Source: Cohnella herbarum
GTDB lineage: Bacteria > Bacillota > Bacilli > Paenibacillales > Paenibacillaceae
Length of the DNA stretch: 64,000 nt
Assembly: GCF_012849095.1 (NCBI RefSeq)
Contig: NZ_CP051680.1
Location: forward strand, 2,604,001-2,668,000
Direction of reading: 5' to 3'
Every line of letters begins with the position of its first letter. Position 1 is the first letter of the stretch. Below, in pieces: positions 25,729 through 34,025 of this stretch. A model generated the notes under the pieces. That model searched no databases, was not told the origin of the DNA, and was given only the letters and a program-made list of their open reading frames with translations. The position numbers and the translations under genes were made by a program.

Positions 25729-26751
25729 ATGAAAACAACCATTAACGATATCGCCAAAGCGGCTAACGTCGCGAAATCTACGGTATCGAAAGTATTGAAC
25801 GACGCTCCCACCATCTCGGAAGCAACCAAACAAAAAGTACGGGCGATCATGAAAGAATTACAATATACGCCTAGCAGCATCGCTACACAATTGGCGAGAC
25901 AAAGCAGCATGAATATCGGTTTTATTATGAATTTCGATAGGAAGGACGACTTTCTGAATCCTTTCTTCTACAGCTTGCTAGGCGGAGCGGAGAACGTTAC
26001 CTTCGAGCATCAATACGAATTGACGATATCGAATATCCACAATCGCGAGATTGATTTCATGAACCAATACGTCTATAGCAAGAAGCTGGACGGAATGCTA
26101 ATCAACCCCTCTGTGCTGAACAGAGACATCGTTCGGGAGTTGGAGAGGCTTGCGTTCCCTTACGTTATCGTCGGACAGCCCAAAGAAGACTACGGGGTCG
26201 GCGTCGCTTGGGTCGATATCGACAATAATGCCGGAGGAAGCATGGCCGCCCATCATTTGCTTGAACAAGGTTATTCGCGGATCGCCTTCCTTGGCGGAAA
26301 ACCGGACGAAGCCATCTCCCATAACCGGCTTACGGGTTATCGAAACGTCGTCTCTTCTTTGCTCGGCTCCGATAAGGATAATCGCTATATCCGCTATGAC
26401 GAAGCGAACGAAATGAACGGCTATCGGATGATGAACGACTTGCTGGAGATGGATTCACCGCCCGATTCCGTCATCTGCGTCAATAATTTCGTTGCCTACG
26501 GAGCGTTGAAAGCGGCTCAAGACCGCGGAATCCGGGTGCCGGAGCAACTGGGCATCGTTACCTTCGACAACTACCCGATGGCACCGTACACGACGCCCTC
26601 CATGACCGCCCTCGATATCGATACGTTTAGTCTCGGCGCCTTGGCGACGAACGTTCTCTTCGACAAGATCGGGCAAGACGAGCTTCTCTCGCCTTTTCAA
26701 ACGATCAAGCCGGAGTTGATCGTTCGGCAGTCTACTTTGCGGAATGAATAG
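25729..26751 (+). CDS. LacI-family transcriptional regulator of the mal operon
   Basis: A 340-aa regulator. The N-terminal helix-turn-helix is TTINDIAKAANVAKSTVSKVLN with the hinge PSSIATQLARQ. A periplasmic-binding-like sugar domain follows, with GMLINPSV, DNNAGGSMAAHHLLEQG and VTFDNYPMAPYTTPSMTALD. It is divergent from malE and the palindrome between them is its probable operator, so it most likely represses malEFG-GH13 until maltodextrin binds. GGGGAA lies 10 bp before the ATG. Confidence 0.93.
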   Translation: MKTTINDIAKAANVAKSTVSKVLNDAPTISEATKQKVRAIMKELQYTPSSIATQLARQSSMNIGFIMNFDRKDDFLNPFFYSLLGGAENVTFEHQYELTISNIHNREIDFMNQYVYSKKLDGMLINPSVLNRDIVRELERLAFPYVIVGQPKEDYGVGVAWVDIDNNAGGSMAAHHLLEQGYSRIAFLGGKPDEAISHNRLTGYRNVVSSLLGSDKDNRYIRYDEANEMNGYRMMNDLLEMDSPPDSVICVNNFVAYGALKAAQDRGIRVPEQLGIVTFDNYPMAPYTTPSMTALDIDTFSLGALATNVLFDKIGQDELLSPFQTIKPELIVRQSTLRNE

Positions 26752-26815
26752 TAGCTTGATAAGTGGTGGTGAACCGATTACAACTATTGAAATTCTAGAG
26801 ATTGATCTTGCGAGA

Positions 26816-27155
26816 CGAATTAAGAGCCTGGGGCGGGCTTAATTTGCCTAAGTGCGGGGCGATGCACGAATTAAGACCGCTGGGCGGGCTTAATTTGCCT
26901 AAATGCGGGGCGGTGGGCGAAATAAGACCGCTGGGCGGGCTTAATTTGCCTATATGCGAGGCGGTGGGCGAAATAAGACCGCTGGGCGGGCTTAATTTGC
27001 CTAAATGCGGGGCGGTGGGCGAAATAAGACCGCTGGGCGGGCTTAATTTGCCTAAATGCGAGGCGGTGGGCGAAATAAGACCGCTGGGCGGGCTTAATTT
27101 GCCTAAATGCGAGGCGGTGGGCGAAATAAGACCGCTGGGCGGGCTTAATTTGCCC
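26816..27155. repeat. Tandem array, 51-bp units (family A), about 6.7 copies
   Basis: Units start at 26816, 26867, 26918, 26969, 27020, 27071 and 27122 (the last partial), exactly 51 bp apart. Each holds AATAAGACCGCTGGGCGGGC with a CCGC-TGG-GCGG mini-palindrome. Later copies are nearly identical. Because 51 is divisible by three, one plus-strand frame stays open (repeating 17-aa peptide), but it lacks a ribosome site. It fills the 3' gap between the converging lacI and GH87 genes. Confidence 0.9.
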
Positions 27156-27168
27156 CGGAAATTAATAT

Positions 27169-27200
27169 AGGGATTGAGCGGAAGAACCCGCTCAATCCCT
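27169..27200. terminator. Terminator at the GH87/lacI convergent ends
   Basis: AGGGATTGAGCGG, 6-nt loop, and its perfect 13-bp complement, with ATTTCTTT on the plus side and AT-rich sequence on the minus side. It can end both transcripts. Confidence 0.8.
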
Positions 27201-27231
27201 ATTTCTTTAGTCGCCTGCGGAGCCTAAACCG

Positions 27232-30200
27232 TTAAATCAATCTCATCGATTGAAGCAATCTGCTCAGAATGACCGCGGCTTCCGCTCTTGATGCGAGGTC
27301 GCCCGGAGCGAAGATCAAGGAGGTTTTGCCTTTCATAATTCCATGGCTCATTACCTTATGGACCGACTCAAGAGCCCAAGAGTGAATGAGACCCAGATCC
27401 TGCAGCCCTTCCGCGTTAATTCCGGTTGGCTTCTCGGTTTCCGCGACTAAACTTAACGCCCTAGCCGCCATGACCGCCATCTGTTCTCTCGTGATCGTCA
27501 GATGAGGACCGAACGTACCGTCCGTGTTGCCTTGAACGATTCCTTGCTGGGAAGCGATCTTAACCGTTTCGGAGAACCAATCTTCCGGACGCACATCCTT
27601 GAAGGCGACTTTCGTTCCATTGTCTCTTAATGCTAGAGCTCGAACGATCATCGAAGCGAACTCCGCTCTCGTTACCGTCTTACCCGGCGCGAAATCGTCG
27701 GAGGATACGCCGTTCAGGATTTGCTTGGAAGCCAGGAGCGAGATTTCTTTGTTTGCCCAATGGCCAACCGTATCTTTGAACGATTTGGGATTGACGGCGA
27801 TAACGTAAATACTGTTCCCGGTACTCTTAATGGTGACGATCGTTTGACCGTTCGCCATGCTGAACAAAGCAGGCACGTAAGTAAATTTCCCCGTGCCAGG
27901 ATCGTAGACGAACGCCGCAGCGGTCGTTCCATCGACCGCTTCCTTCAAGCCGATCGTTCTCTCCACGAACGTCGTGCCGAAGCTATGAAATTCGGCCGCA
28001 ACCGTCTCGCCGCGGTAAAGCTTAATACTGAAGTCGATCGGGCTGCCGACGATCTTCATCCCCTGCGCCGTCGCTTTCGCGGCGATTTCGTTCGCCGTTT
28101 CCGAACCTACCGTCTGGATGGAAAATTCCCAGACGGCATTCGCTTCATCGCCGATACCGGACTGCTTCAGCATCTGAACGATTAGCTTCGCCGGGAACTT
28201 ATAGCTGGCATCCCCGTGTTTAATGACGATCATCGATTCGGGATGATCTTTCGCGAACTTCGTCAGCGTGCCAACGGTAAAAGGAACCTTCCCGATCGGC
28301 TTGCTGCCATCGGTTACGAATTCGATCGCGGCACTGTTCGCGGCGGCTCCGTTAAGCTTCTTGTCGTTGTCGGCCGCTGAACCCGGCGTAACGACGACTC
28401 CACCTCCTGCACCCCCATCGCCGCTGGAACCTCCGCCAGGGTTAGCCGAGACCGCAACGTCCAGAGTAAATACCCGCGTATCCGCTCCAACTTGAACCGT
28501 TACCTTTCCTTGGCCGGGCAAGATGGCGCTAATCCTTCCGTTCGCGCCTACCGTTACGATCCCGGACGGTTCCGCTTGAATAATCGCATTCGCGGTAACT
28601 TCCAAGCCGGCCGCGTTCCAAACCCGGAGCGTGTCCGTTTGTCCGGCACGTAAGGCGAGCGGCCCCGTACTTCCGTTAGCCAAGCTCACGCGGAAGGGTT
28701 TCGCCACCGAAGCCAATCCTTCATTCTGTTCGGCTAAAGTAAAGCCTTCGGGCAACGGGCCAACCATCGCCATGCGTTCGCCTCGCACGATTACGTTATC
28801 CAAGATCAATCTGCCTTTAATTCCCGTAGAAGCTTCGATTCCGTTCGTGCCCGTTCCGTCCACGACGATATTTTGCAGTAATACATTGTCCATACTAAAC
28901 GTCCCGTGAGCGAAAATACCGCTGTTCGTGCTATCGAGCGCCAAGTTGTCGCGCACGATAATGTTTCCGTTCAAATCCTTATCGCTAGCGAACAACCAGA
29001 TCGCTCCTAGATTCAATCCATACCCGGAATCAAAGCTTCCGGTACGGATAAGCGTATTGCGCTCCACGATCGTCGTTCCGGAGAACGGTACCGGATTAAA
29101 GCGGGTAGAAACGGCGATTCCCGCTCCGTTAACGATCGTATCCTTGGCGATGTTGTCCTGAATTTTGTTATCCCTTCCGCCGAATACGACGATATTATCG
29201 GCAAGCCACGGCAACGAGACGGTATTGAATCTCGCCGTATTGTTCGTGCTGGCCATCCCTCCGGTAGACCACATCGCGATTCCGTCGTCTCCCGGATAGC
29301 GGATATCGGTCTGCTCCATCATGCTGTCGCTCGTACCGACGCAGAAGTTGATTCCGTCGGCCATTAGATTGCGTAGACGGAGTCCCATCATGTATAGTCC
29401 CTGAGTCAGCTCATCGCTTGTTTTAGGTTTGGTCAACCACAAGCCCGTTTTGGAGTGTTCGACCCACACGTCTTGAATGACGGAACCTATACCGAACGCG
29501 CCTTCGAACGCATGCGTGCTCGCTTCGTCGTCGCGGACGTTAAGATCGCCGTCGATCAGCAGGTCGTACACTTGAATGTTAGCGCCTTTGCCGAAAAACT
29601 TAGCTCCCTTGAGCTTCGTATACCACATACCCGCTCCGCGGATCGTAATCCCGTCGAGATAGAGCAGCTCGTTACCGAAATCGAACTCGCCCTGCGGTAT
29701 CCAAAGGCCTTTGCCCTGCGTCTTAGCGTCCGCCATCGCTGCCACGAATGCCGCGGTATCGTCGACGCCGTCATTTGGAGACGCGCCGTAATCGGCGAGC
29801 GATACGAACGATGCCGGCTTCGAATAAGGATTGGCAACCTGTTCCATATCCGCCAGATCGATGACATAGTAGTCCGCCGTGCTCGTTGCGTCTTTCTGCA
29901 GCTTAATCGTAGCCCCGGCCGGGACGTCTCCGATCAAGGCGTGAATCTCGTCGAAGAAACGATGTCCGTTACCCTGGTTCGGATCGTTCGACCAAGGATA
30001 CCCGCCATACTCCCACGCATGTTTGGAGGTCAAGTTAAGATTCTGCTTGAAAACTCCGTTAACGTATAACGCAAGATCCGCTTGCAATCCCGCTCCATCC
30101 GCGCTATCCGGCATCGAATATCTCAACACGATGGAGTTAGCCGGCTTAGCTAGCTTAAATTCCACAAACTCGCCGGTTTCGTCCAGCCTGACCGCTTGTC

Positions 30201-33200
30201 TTCCGGAAGCTTCGGATGCCGCTTCCAAATACGTTCTGGACGGGCCGATCACTTCGGCGTTCGTCGTCGCGTGCTCGGCTTCGTAAGTCGTATACGGAAC
30301 CGTCGCTCCGCGATATTGTTTATTCACGCTAGCTTTGACGATCGCGTAGTCGATCTCCGCTTGGCTATCGCCTGACGACGATGCCTGCAAGCTTAGCGAG
30401 TTCATCCCCGCGCGCAATTTCGCTACCACGACGATATCCGTCCAACCGCCAACCGTGCTTAACAGGATAGGCGTTTGCGGATATCCGTTGACGAGAACGT
30501 TCAGCGACTTAGGCGCACCCGCGTTACGGTAACGGATTACCGTTTCGTAGTTGCCCGCGGATTGGGCATGAACGGCAAAGCTAATCTTAGCCTTGTCGGA
30601 GTTAAACCCTACCGCATAACCTTTGCCAGTGAAACCCGTTCCCGTTTTCCCTTCTCGCACGCCTCCGCTAACGAATGCGTCTTCGGCTTCGTATTTCACG
30701 TCGGAGACGATCGGTTCGAAGGTCCATAACGAATCCGAAGCATTGTCCGATTGTCCATAATCGATACCGGTCGCGACGGCCAGCAGGCTGCCTTCGGTCT
30801 GCGATCCGTTGCGCAGCACCTTGTATCCCAGACGATCTTCGATCGTCCACTGACCGTTAACCGCGCCGTCTTCCTCCCCGAACCAAAGTATCGAACCCGA
30901 TCCAACGTTCTCGATCAGCTTGCGGCCGTTAAAATCTTGAACGATCCATTGCGCGGACGCATCCTGTTTATCCACCGGACCGAGCAGAATCTCTCCGTCG
31001 CTCTCGTATAATGCTTTGCTTCCGGCCGCCGAATTCGTATGGGAAACAATCCGGATCACGTTCGTATCGCTCTGAATCGGAGTTGCCGTAGCGCTATTCC
31101 TGCCTTCCTCCCACGAAGGCGCTTCGAATTCGGCAGGCGCCGATTCCAGCGCCCATTGAACCGATCCGTAGTTAATCGGATACAAGCCCCTCTCCGCGTA
31201 ACCCGCACCTCCTTGCACGTTGATCAGCTCGTCGTCGATTCCCGCGCTCAAGTTTCGGATAACGTAATTCAAGCCGTCCGGCGAATGCTCGATCGCCCAC
31301 TTGAAAGCCGGGTCTGCCGGGTCTTCCATAGGCATGCTTTCGATAACCCGGCTAACCGCGCTTGCTTTGATCGCATGTCCGGTCACCCGATTCACGAGTC
31401 GCTGATGGCCGTCGATCGTCTCGATGCGCCAATGCGAATAGCCGTTGTTATCCGCAGGGTTGCCGTACATGACGACCCCTTTCGCATTCTCGTACAAATA
31501 CTTACCGCTCGCTACGCTTCGGATGCGAATTTCCGCGGTCGGTAGCGGCGCATCGGGAATTGTCGCGAGCTCCGCGACGAATTGCGCTTTGTCTTGCGTC
31601 GAAATATTTTTACTTACTTTGAGCGATCCTGAGGGATCTGCATACATGAAATGCTCGCCTGTCCATCCGCTTCGGATCACGGCGTAACCTTCCGCGGGAG
31701 CTGGGCTGACAAACCACTTCACGCTATCCCAAGCCGTGTCGATCTGATTAACCGTTTGCAGCGGTAGAGCCGGATCCGTCTCGAGTTCGTGTCCTCCCGC
31801 CGCGAAATGCTCCATGGAAATGTAATTTCCGCTTTTCAGATTTTTCAACCGGTACGTAATGCCTCCACCGGTATCCTCCTTCATCCAGATGGACGATAGA
31901 TCGTCGACCGCGGCATCCTCGAACTTGAGCTCGCCGATATTTCCTCCGGAATAGCTCTCGTACAGATATTGTCCGGTCAGCTTATTCTTAAAACGGAAGT
32001 TCGTCGGCTCGGGATCTTTCACGATCGAGAATCTCCACCTCGGGCTTCCCCAGCCGGGATTGATGACGCTATACTCGGCGTATTTGTTCAAGTTTTGCAA
32101 ATTAATATACTTTTGCTGGCCGATGGCTCCGTTTTTGTCTAATACGTTCTGAATAAGCTTCACGCCTTTGTCATCCTTGATCATCCAAACCGCGCTTCGC
32201 CAACTATCTTCGACGTTGCTAACGTTTATGCGGCCTCCGGACATCGCTTCCACGTTTATGAAATGACCCGTCGCCCGATTCTTTATCCTCTTGCGCCCCT
32301 GGAATTTCTCGATGACCCAATGCGACCGTTGATCCTCCAACGCCGCGTTCCCGTATTTCAGCTTGCCTTCCATGTCCTCGTAAAGGACGTACGGCTGCCA
32401 CTCGTTCTGAATACGGACGTAGATCGGAGTGCCGTTCGAGACAAAATCGGGATCCTCGAACAACCATTGCGCCGGGTCGGAGTTCGGATCGACGATACTT
32501 GCCTGAACCGCGCCCGTTAAATTCATGATGTTCAAGTAACGATCAGCATACACGGCGCTTTGAACCGATACATAGTCGTCGTATTCATCGGACGGAAGAA
32601 CGAACCACCTGTCCGAACCCGAACCGTTCGGAGACTCCAGCGCCGCTAACGGATCGATATCGTTAACGATATTCTGATTCGTCGCGTAATGCCCGGTCGC
32701 GAGATTACGAATTCTCTTCGCCCCGTCGAAATCTTCCGTAATCCACAAGTAGGAAGACGCAGCGCCCTTGTTGTTCTTATCGAGAGGGCCGTATTTCACG
32801 ATACCGTTCAGCTCGTAGAGATATTTATCTCCAACGTCGCCAAGCGTGAAGTTGACGATGCGACGCGGTGCCAAATCCGGAGCAACCTCCACTCGCCATA
32901 ACGAGCTTCCCCACTCCGGCTGCGCCCAGTTATTCGACCTTGCGTTCGTATCTCCGTCAAACTGAGTATTAAGCACGTAAGTCAAAGAAGGCGTCGCTTG
33001 CATAGCCTCCACGTTCTTAAAGGAGTAGAAGGAAGGGTCGGCGTTAGGCGCCATCACCCACTCGCTCTTGGCCGGGTTTCCCGGATCTAGCGGCAGTGCT
33101 TTAATCTGTGCCCAGTCTAATCCTTGCGTAATGACGTGTCCGCTTGCGCGATTACGAATCGTTACCGTTTTCTGAGCTCCACCAACATCGCTTTTCACGT

Positions 33201-33864
33201 CTAAATACCAATGTGCGGTCTTATTCGTTGCCCCCAATTCCCCGAATTTTACAAAACCATTCGCGTCCTCGTACAAATATTGACCCGCCCTATATTGATT
33301 CGCCAGACGAACGGGAATATCGTCATCGACCGGCTCGAACGCCCACTGGGGGCTCTCGAAAGTCACGTTAATGTCGGTGCTGGCTTGCGCGAACCCGAGC
33401 TGATTTTCCTCGTGAATGACGTAATTCGCCGTAGCGTCGCGTGCATTCTTAATAATGTAAAAGCCCGGACGGTTAGACGTTTCCTCGATGATCCATTGAT
33501 CGTCCGGCGTGCTCTCGGCAACCGCGATGCTTCTGAGCGGATCCGTTCGCTGCATGCCCGGCAGCACCGAAACGTAATGCCCCGTGGCGCGGTTCTTCAA
33601 TCTCTTGAACCCTCCGAAGTCTTCTACGAGCCAGTGCGAACTTTGGTCGTCCCCCCTGGTCTCACCGTATCTGACAATCCCGCCAGCCGCTTCGTACAGA
33701 AAATTGCTCTTCCATTTGTTCTTCACTCTCACGTAAGAACCCGAATCCGCTAACGATGAACCCCCCGACGACCCGCCGGACGGCTCGTCCGCATGAACCG
33801 GAAACGCCGATCCGACCAACATCGCCGCAAGGAATAACACGAACCACACTCTAACCCGCGCCAT
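27232..33864 (-). CDS. Giant cell-surface GH87-type alpha-1,3-glucanase (mycodextranase) with SLH anchor
   Basis: A 2210-aa secreted enzyme. Signal peptide ends near VHA-D. Residues about 40-1060 hold seven ~145-residue repeats beginning like VRIQN...YLYE and containing HW.IE.F.G.KRIKNRATGHY (RICIN/trefoil-like). A CBM6/35-like module (YEAEDAFVSGG) covers about 1075-1195. The catalytic beta-helix follows (LADYGASPNDGVDDTAAF), with ADGIN and GDDG. Their Asp spacing (0, +23, +24) equals that of the three catalytic Asp reported for a Bacillus GH87 alpha-1,3-glucanase. Then come an Ig-like domain, a Gly-rich linker and three SLH domains at the C-terminus. Its own promoter carries a CACAT-type element and a cre site. 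GH49 or pectate-lyase-3-like enzymes are alternatives. Confidence 0.8.
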   Translation of the reverse strand: MARVRVWFVLFLAAMLVGSAFPVHADEPSGGSSGGSSLADSGSYVRVKNKWKSNFLYEAAGGIVRYGETRGDDQSSHWLVEDFGGFKRLKNRATGHYVSVLPGMQRTDPLRSIAVAESTPDDQWIIEETSNRPGFYIIKNARDATANYVIHEENQLGFAQASTDINVTFESPQWAFEPVDDDIPVRLANQYRAGQYLYEDANGFVKFGELGATNKTAHWYLDVKSDVGGAQKTVTIRNRASGHVITQGLDWAQIKALPLDPGNPAKSEWVMAPNADPSFYSFKNVEAMQATPSLTYVLNTQFDGDTNARSNNWAQPEWGSSLWRVEVAPDLAPRRIVNFTLGDVGDKYLYELNGIVKYGPLDKNNKGAASSYLWITEDFDGAKRIRNLATGHYATNQNIVNDIDPLAALESPNGSGSDRWFVLPSDEYDDYVSVQSAVYADRYLNIMNLTGAVQASIVDPNSDPAQWLFEDPDFVSNGTPIYVRIQNEWQPYVLYEDMEGKLKYGNAALEDQRSHWVIEKFQGRKRIKNRATGHFINVEAMSGGRINVSNVEDSWRSAVWMIKDDKGVKLIQNVLDKNGAIGQQKYINLQNLNKYAEYSVINPGWGSPRWRFSIVKDPEPTNFRFKNKLTGQYLYESYSGGNIGELKFEDAAVDDLSSIWMKEDTGGGITYRLKNLKSGNYISMEHFAAGGHELETDPALPLQTVNQIDTAWDSVKWFVSPAPAEGYAVIRSGWTGEHFMYADPSGSLKVSKNISTQDKAQFVAELATIPDAPLPTAEIRIRSVASGKYLYENAKGVVMYGNPADNNGYSHWRIETIDGHQRLVNRVTGHAIKASAVSRVIESMPMEDPADPAFKWAIEHSPDGLNYVIRNLSAGIDDELINVQGGAGYAERGLYPINYGSVQWALESAPAEFEAPSWEEGRNSATATPIQSDTNVIRIVSHTNSAAGSKALYESDGEILLGPVDKQDASAQWIVQDFNGRKLIENVGSGSILWFGEEDGAVNGQWTIEDRLGYKVLRNGSQTEGSLLAVATGIDYGQSDNASDSLWTFEPIVSDVKYEAEDAFVSGGVREGKTGTGFTGKGYAVGFNSDKAKISFAVHAQSAGNYETVIRYRNAGAPKSLNVLVNGYPQTPILLSTVGGWTDIVVVAKLRAGMNSLSLQASSSGDSQAEIDYAIVKASVNKQYRGATVPYTTYEAEHATTNAEVIGPSRTYLEAASEASGRQAVRLDETGEFVEFKLAKPANSIVLRYSMPDSADGAGLQADLALYVNGVFKQNLNLTSKHAWEYGGYPWSNDPNQGNGHRFFDEIHALIGDVPAGATIKLQKDATSTADYYVIDLADMEQVANPYSKPASFVSLADYGASPNDGVDDTAAFVAAMADAKTQGKGLWIPQGEFDFGNELLYLDGITIRGAGMWYTKLKGAKFFGKGANIQVYDLLIDGDLNVRDDEASTHAFEGAFGIGSVIQDVWVEHSKTGLWLTKPKTSDELTQGLYMMGLRLRNLMADGINFCVGTSDSMMEQTDIRYPGDDGIAMWSTGGMASTNNTARFNTVSLPWLADNIVVFGGRDNKIQDNIAKDTIVNGAGIAVSTRFNPVPFSGTTIVERNTLIRTGSFDSGYGLNLGAIWLFASDKDLNGNIIVRDNLALDSTNSGIFAHGTFSMDNVLLQNIVVDGTGTNGIEASTGIKGRLILDNVIVRGERMAMVGPLPEGFTLAEQNEGLASVAKPFRVSLANGSTGPLALRAGQTDTLRVWNAAGLEVTANAIIQAEPSGIVTVGANGRISAILPGQGKVTVQVGADTRVFTLDVAVSANPGGGSSGDGGAGGGVVVTPGSAADNDKKLNGAAANSAAIEFVTDGSKPIGKVPFTVGTLTKFAKDHPESMIVIKHGDASYKFPAKLIVQMLKQSGIGDEANAVWEFSIQTVGSETANEIAAKATAQGMKIVGSPIDFSIKLYRGETVAAEFHSFGTTFVERTIGLKEAVDGTTAAAFVYDPGTGKFTYVPALFSMANGQTIVTIKSTGNSIYVIAVNPKSFKDTVGHWANKEISLLASKQILNGVSSDDFAPGKTVTRAEFASMIVRALALRDNGTKVAFKDVRPEDWFSETVKIASQQGIVQGNTDGTFGPHLTITREQMAVMAARALSLVAETEKPTGINAEGLQDLGLIHSWALESVHKVMSHGIMKGKTSLIFAPGDLASRAEAAVILSRLLQSMRLI

Positions 33865-33902
33865 AAATAGCCTCCCAATAAAATGTCAACGCATGCTACT
33901 CC

Positions 33903-33960
33903 ATCATAGAGTGGAAACGCTTACCAAACGATGTGTATTCTTAAACGAAATAGGCGTAAT
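33903..33960 (-). promoter_or_regulatory. Promoter of the GH87 gene with response-regulator element
   Basis: Minus strand: AGAATACACATCG half-site (CACAT at 33935-33931), a weaker half-site CGCCT 21 nt upstream (33956-33952), and TATGAT -10 (33908-33903) 22 nt after CACAT. There is no good -35, as expected for an activated promoter. The same layout precedes three other genes in this locus. Confidence 0.65.
33912..33925 (-). promoter_or_regulatory. cre site (CcpA) in the GH87 promoter
   Basis: TGGAAACGCTTACC matches TGNAARCGNWWNCA with one mismatch. It lies between the activator element and the -10 box, a position where CcpA would repress. Confidence 0.65.
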
Positions 33961-33981
33961 ATTACGACATATGAAACGGCA

Positions 33982-34015
33982 AGAAGGCTGTCGCGACAGT
34001 GCGCGACAGCCTTCT
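33982..34015 (-). terminator. Strong hairpin between the DUF6259-like gene and the GH87 gene
   Basis: AGAAGGCTGTCGCG with a 6-nt loop and perfect 14-bp complement, 11 bp after the stop. The tail has no long T run. It separates the upstream operon from GH87, which has its own promoter. Confidence 0.7.
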
Positions 34016-34025
34016 ACATCAACCA

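Noticed and set aside
26802..27170. 122-codon plus-strand ORF of 17-aa repeats (LGGLNLPKCGAVGEIRP type)
   Set aside because: Exists only because the 51-bp repeat is a multiple of three. No ribosome site, no known domain, and the palindromic unit design points to non-coding repeats.
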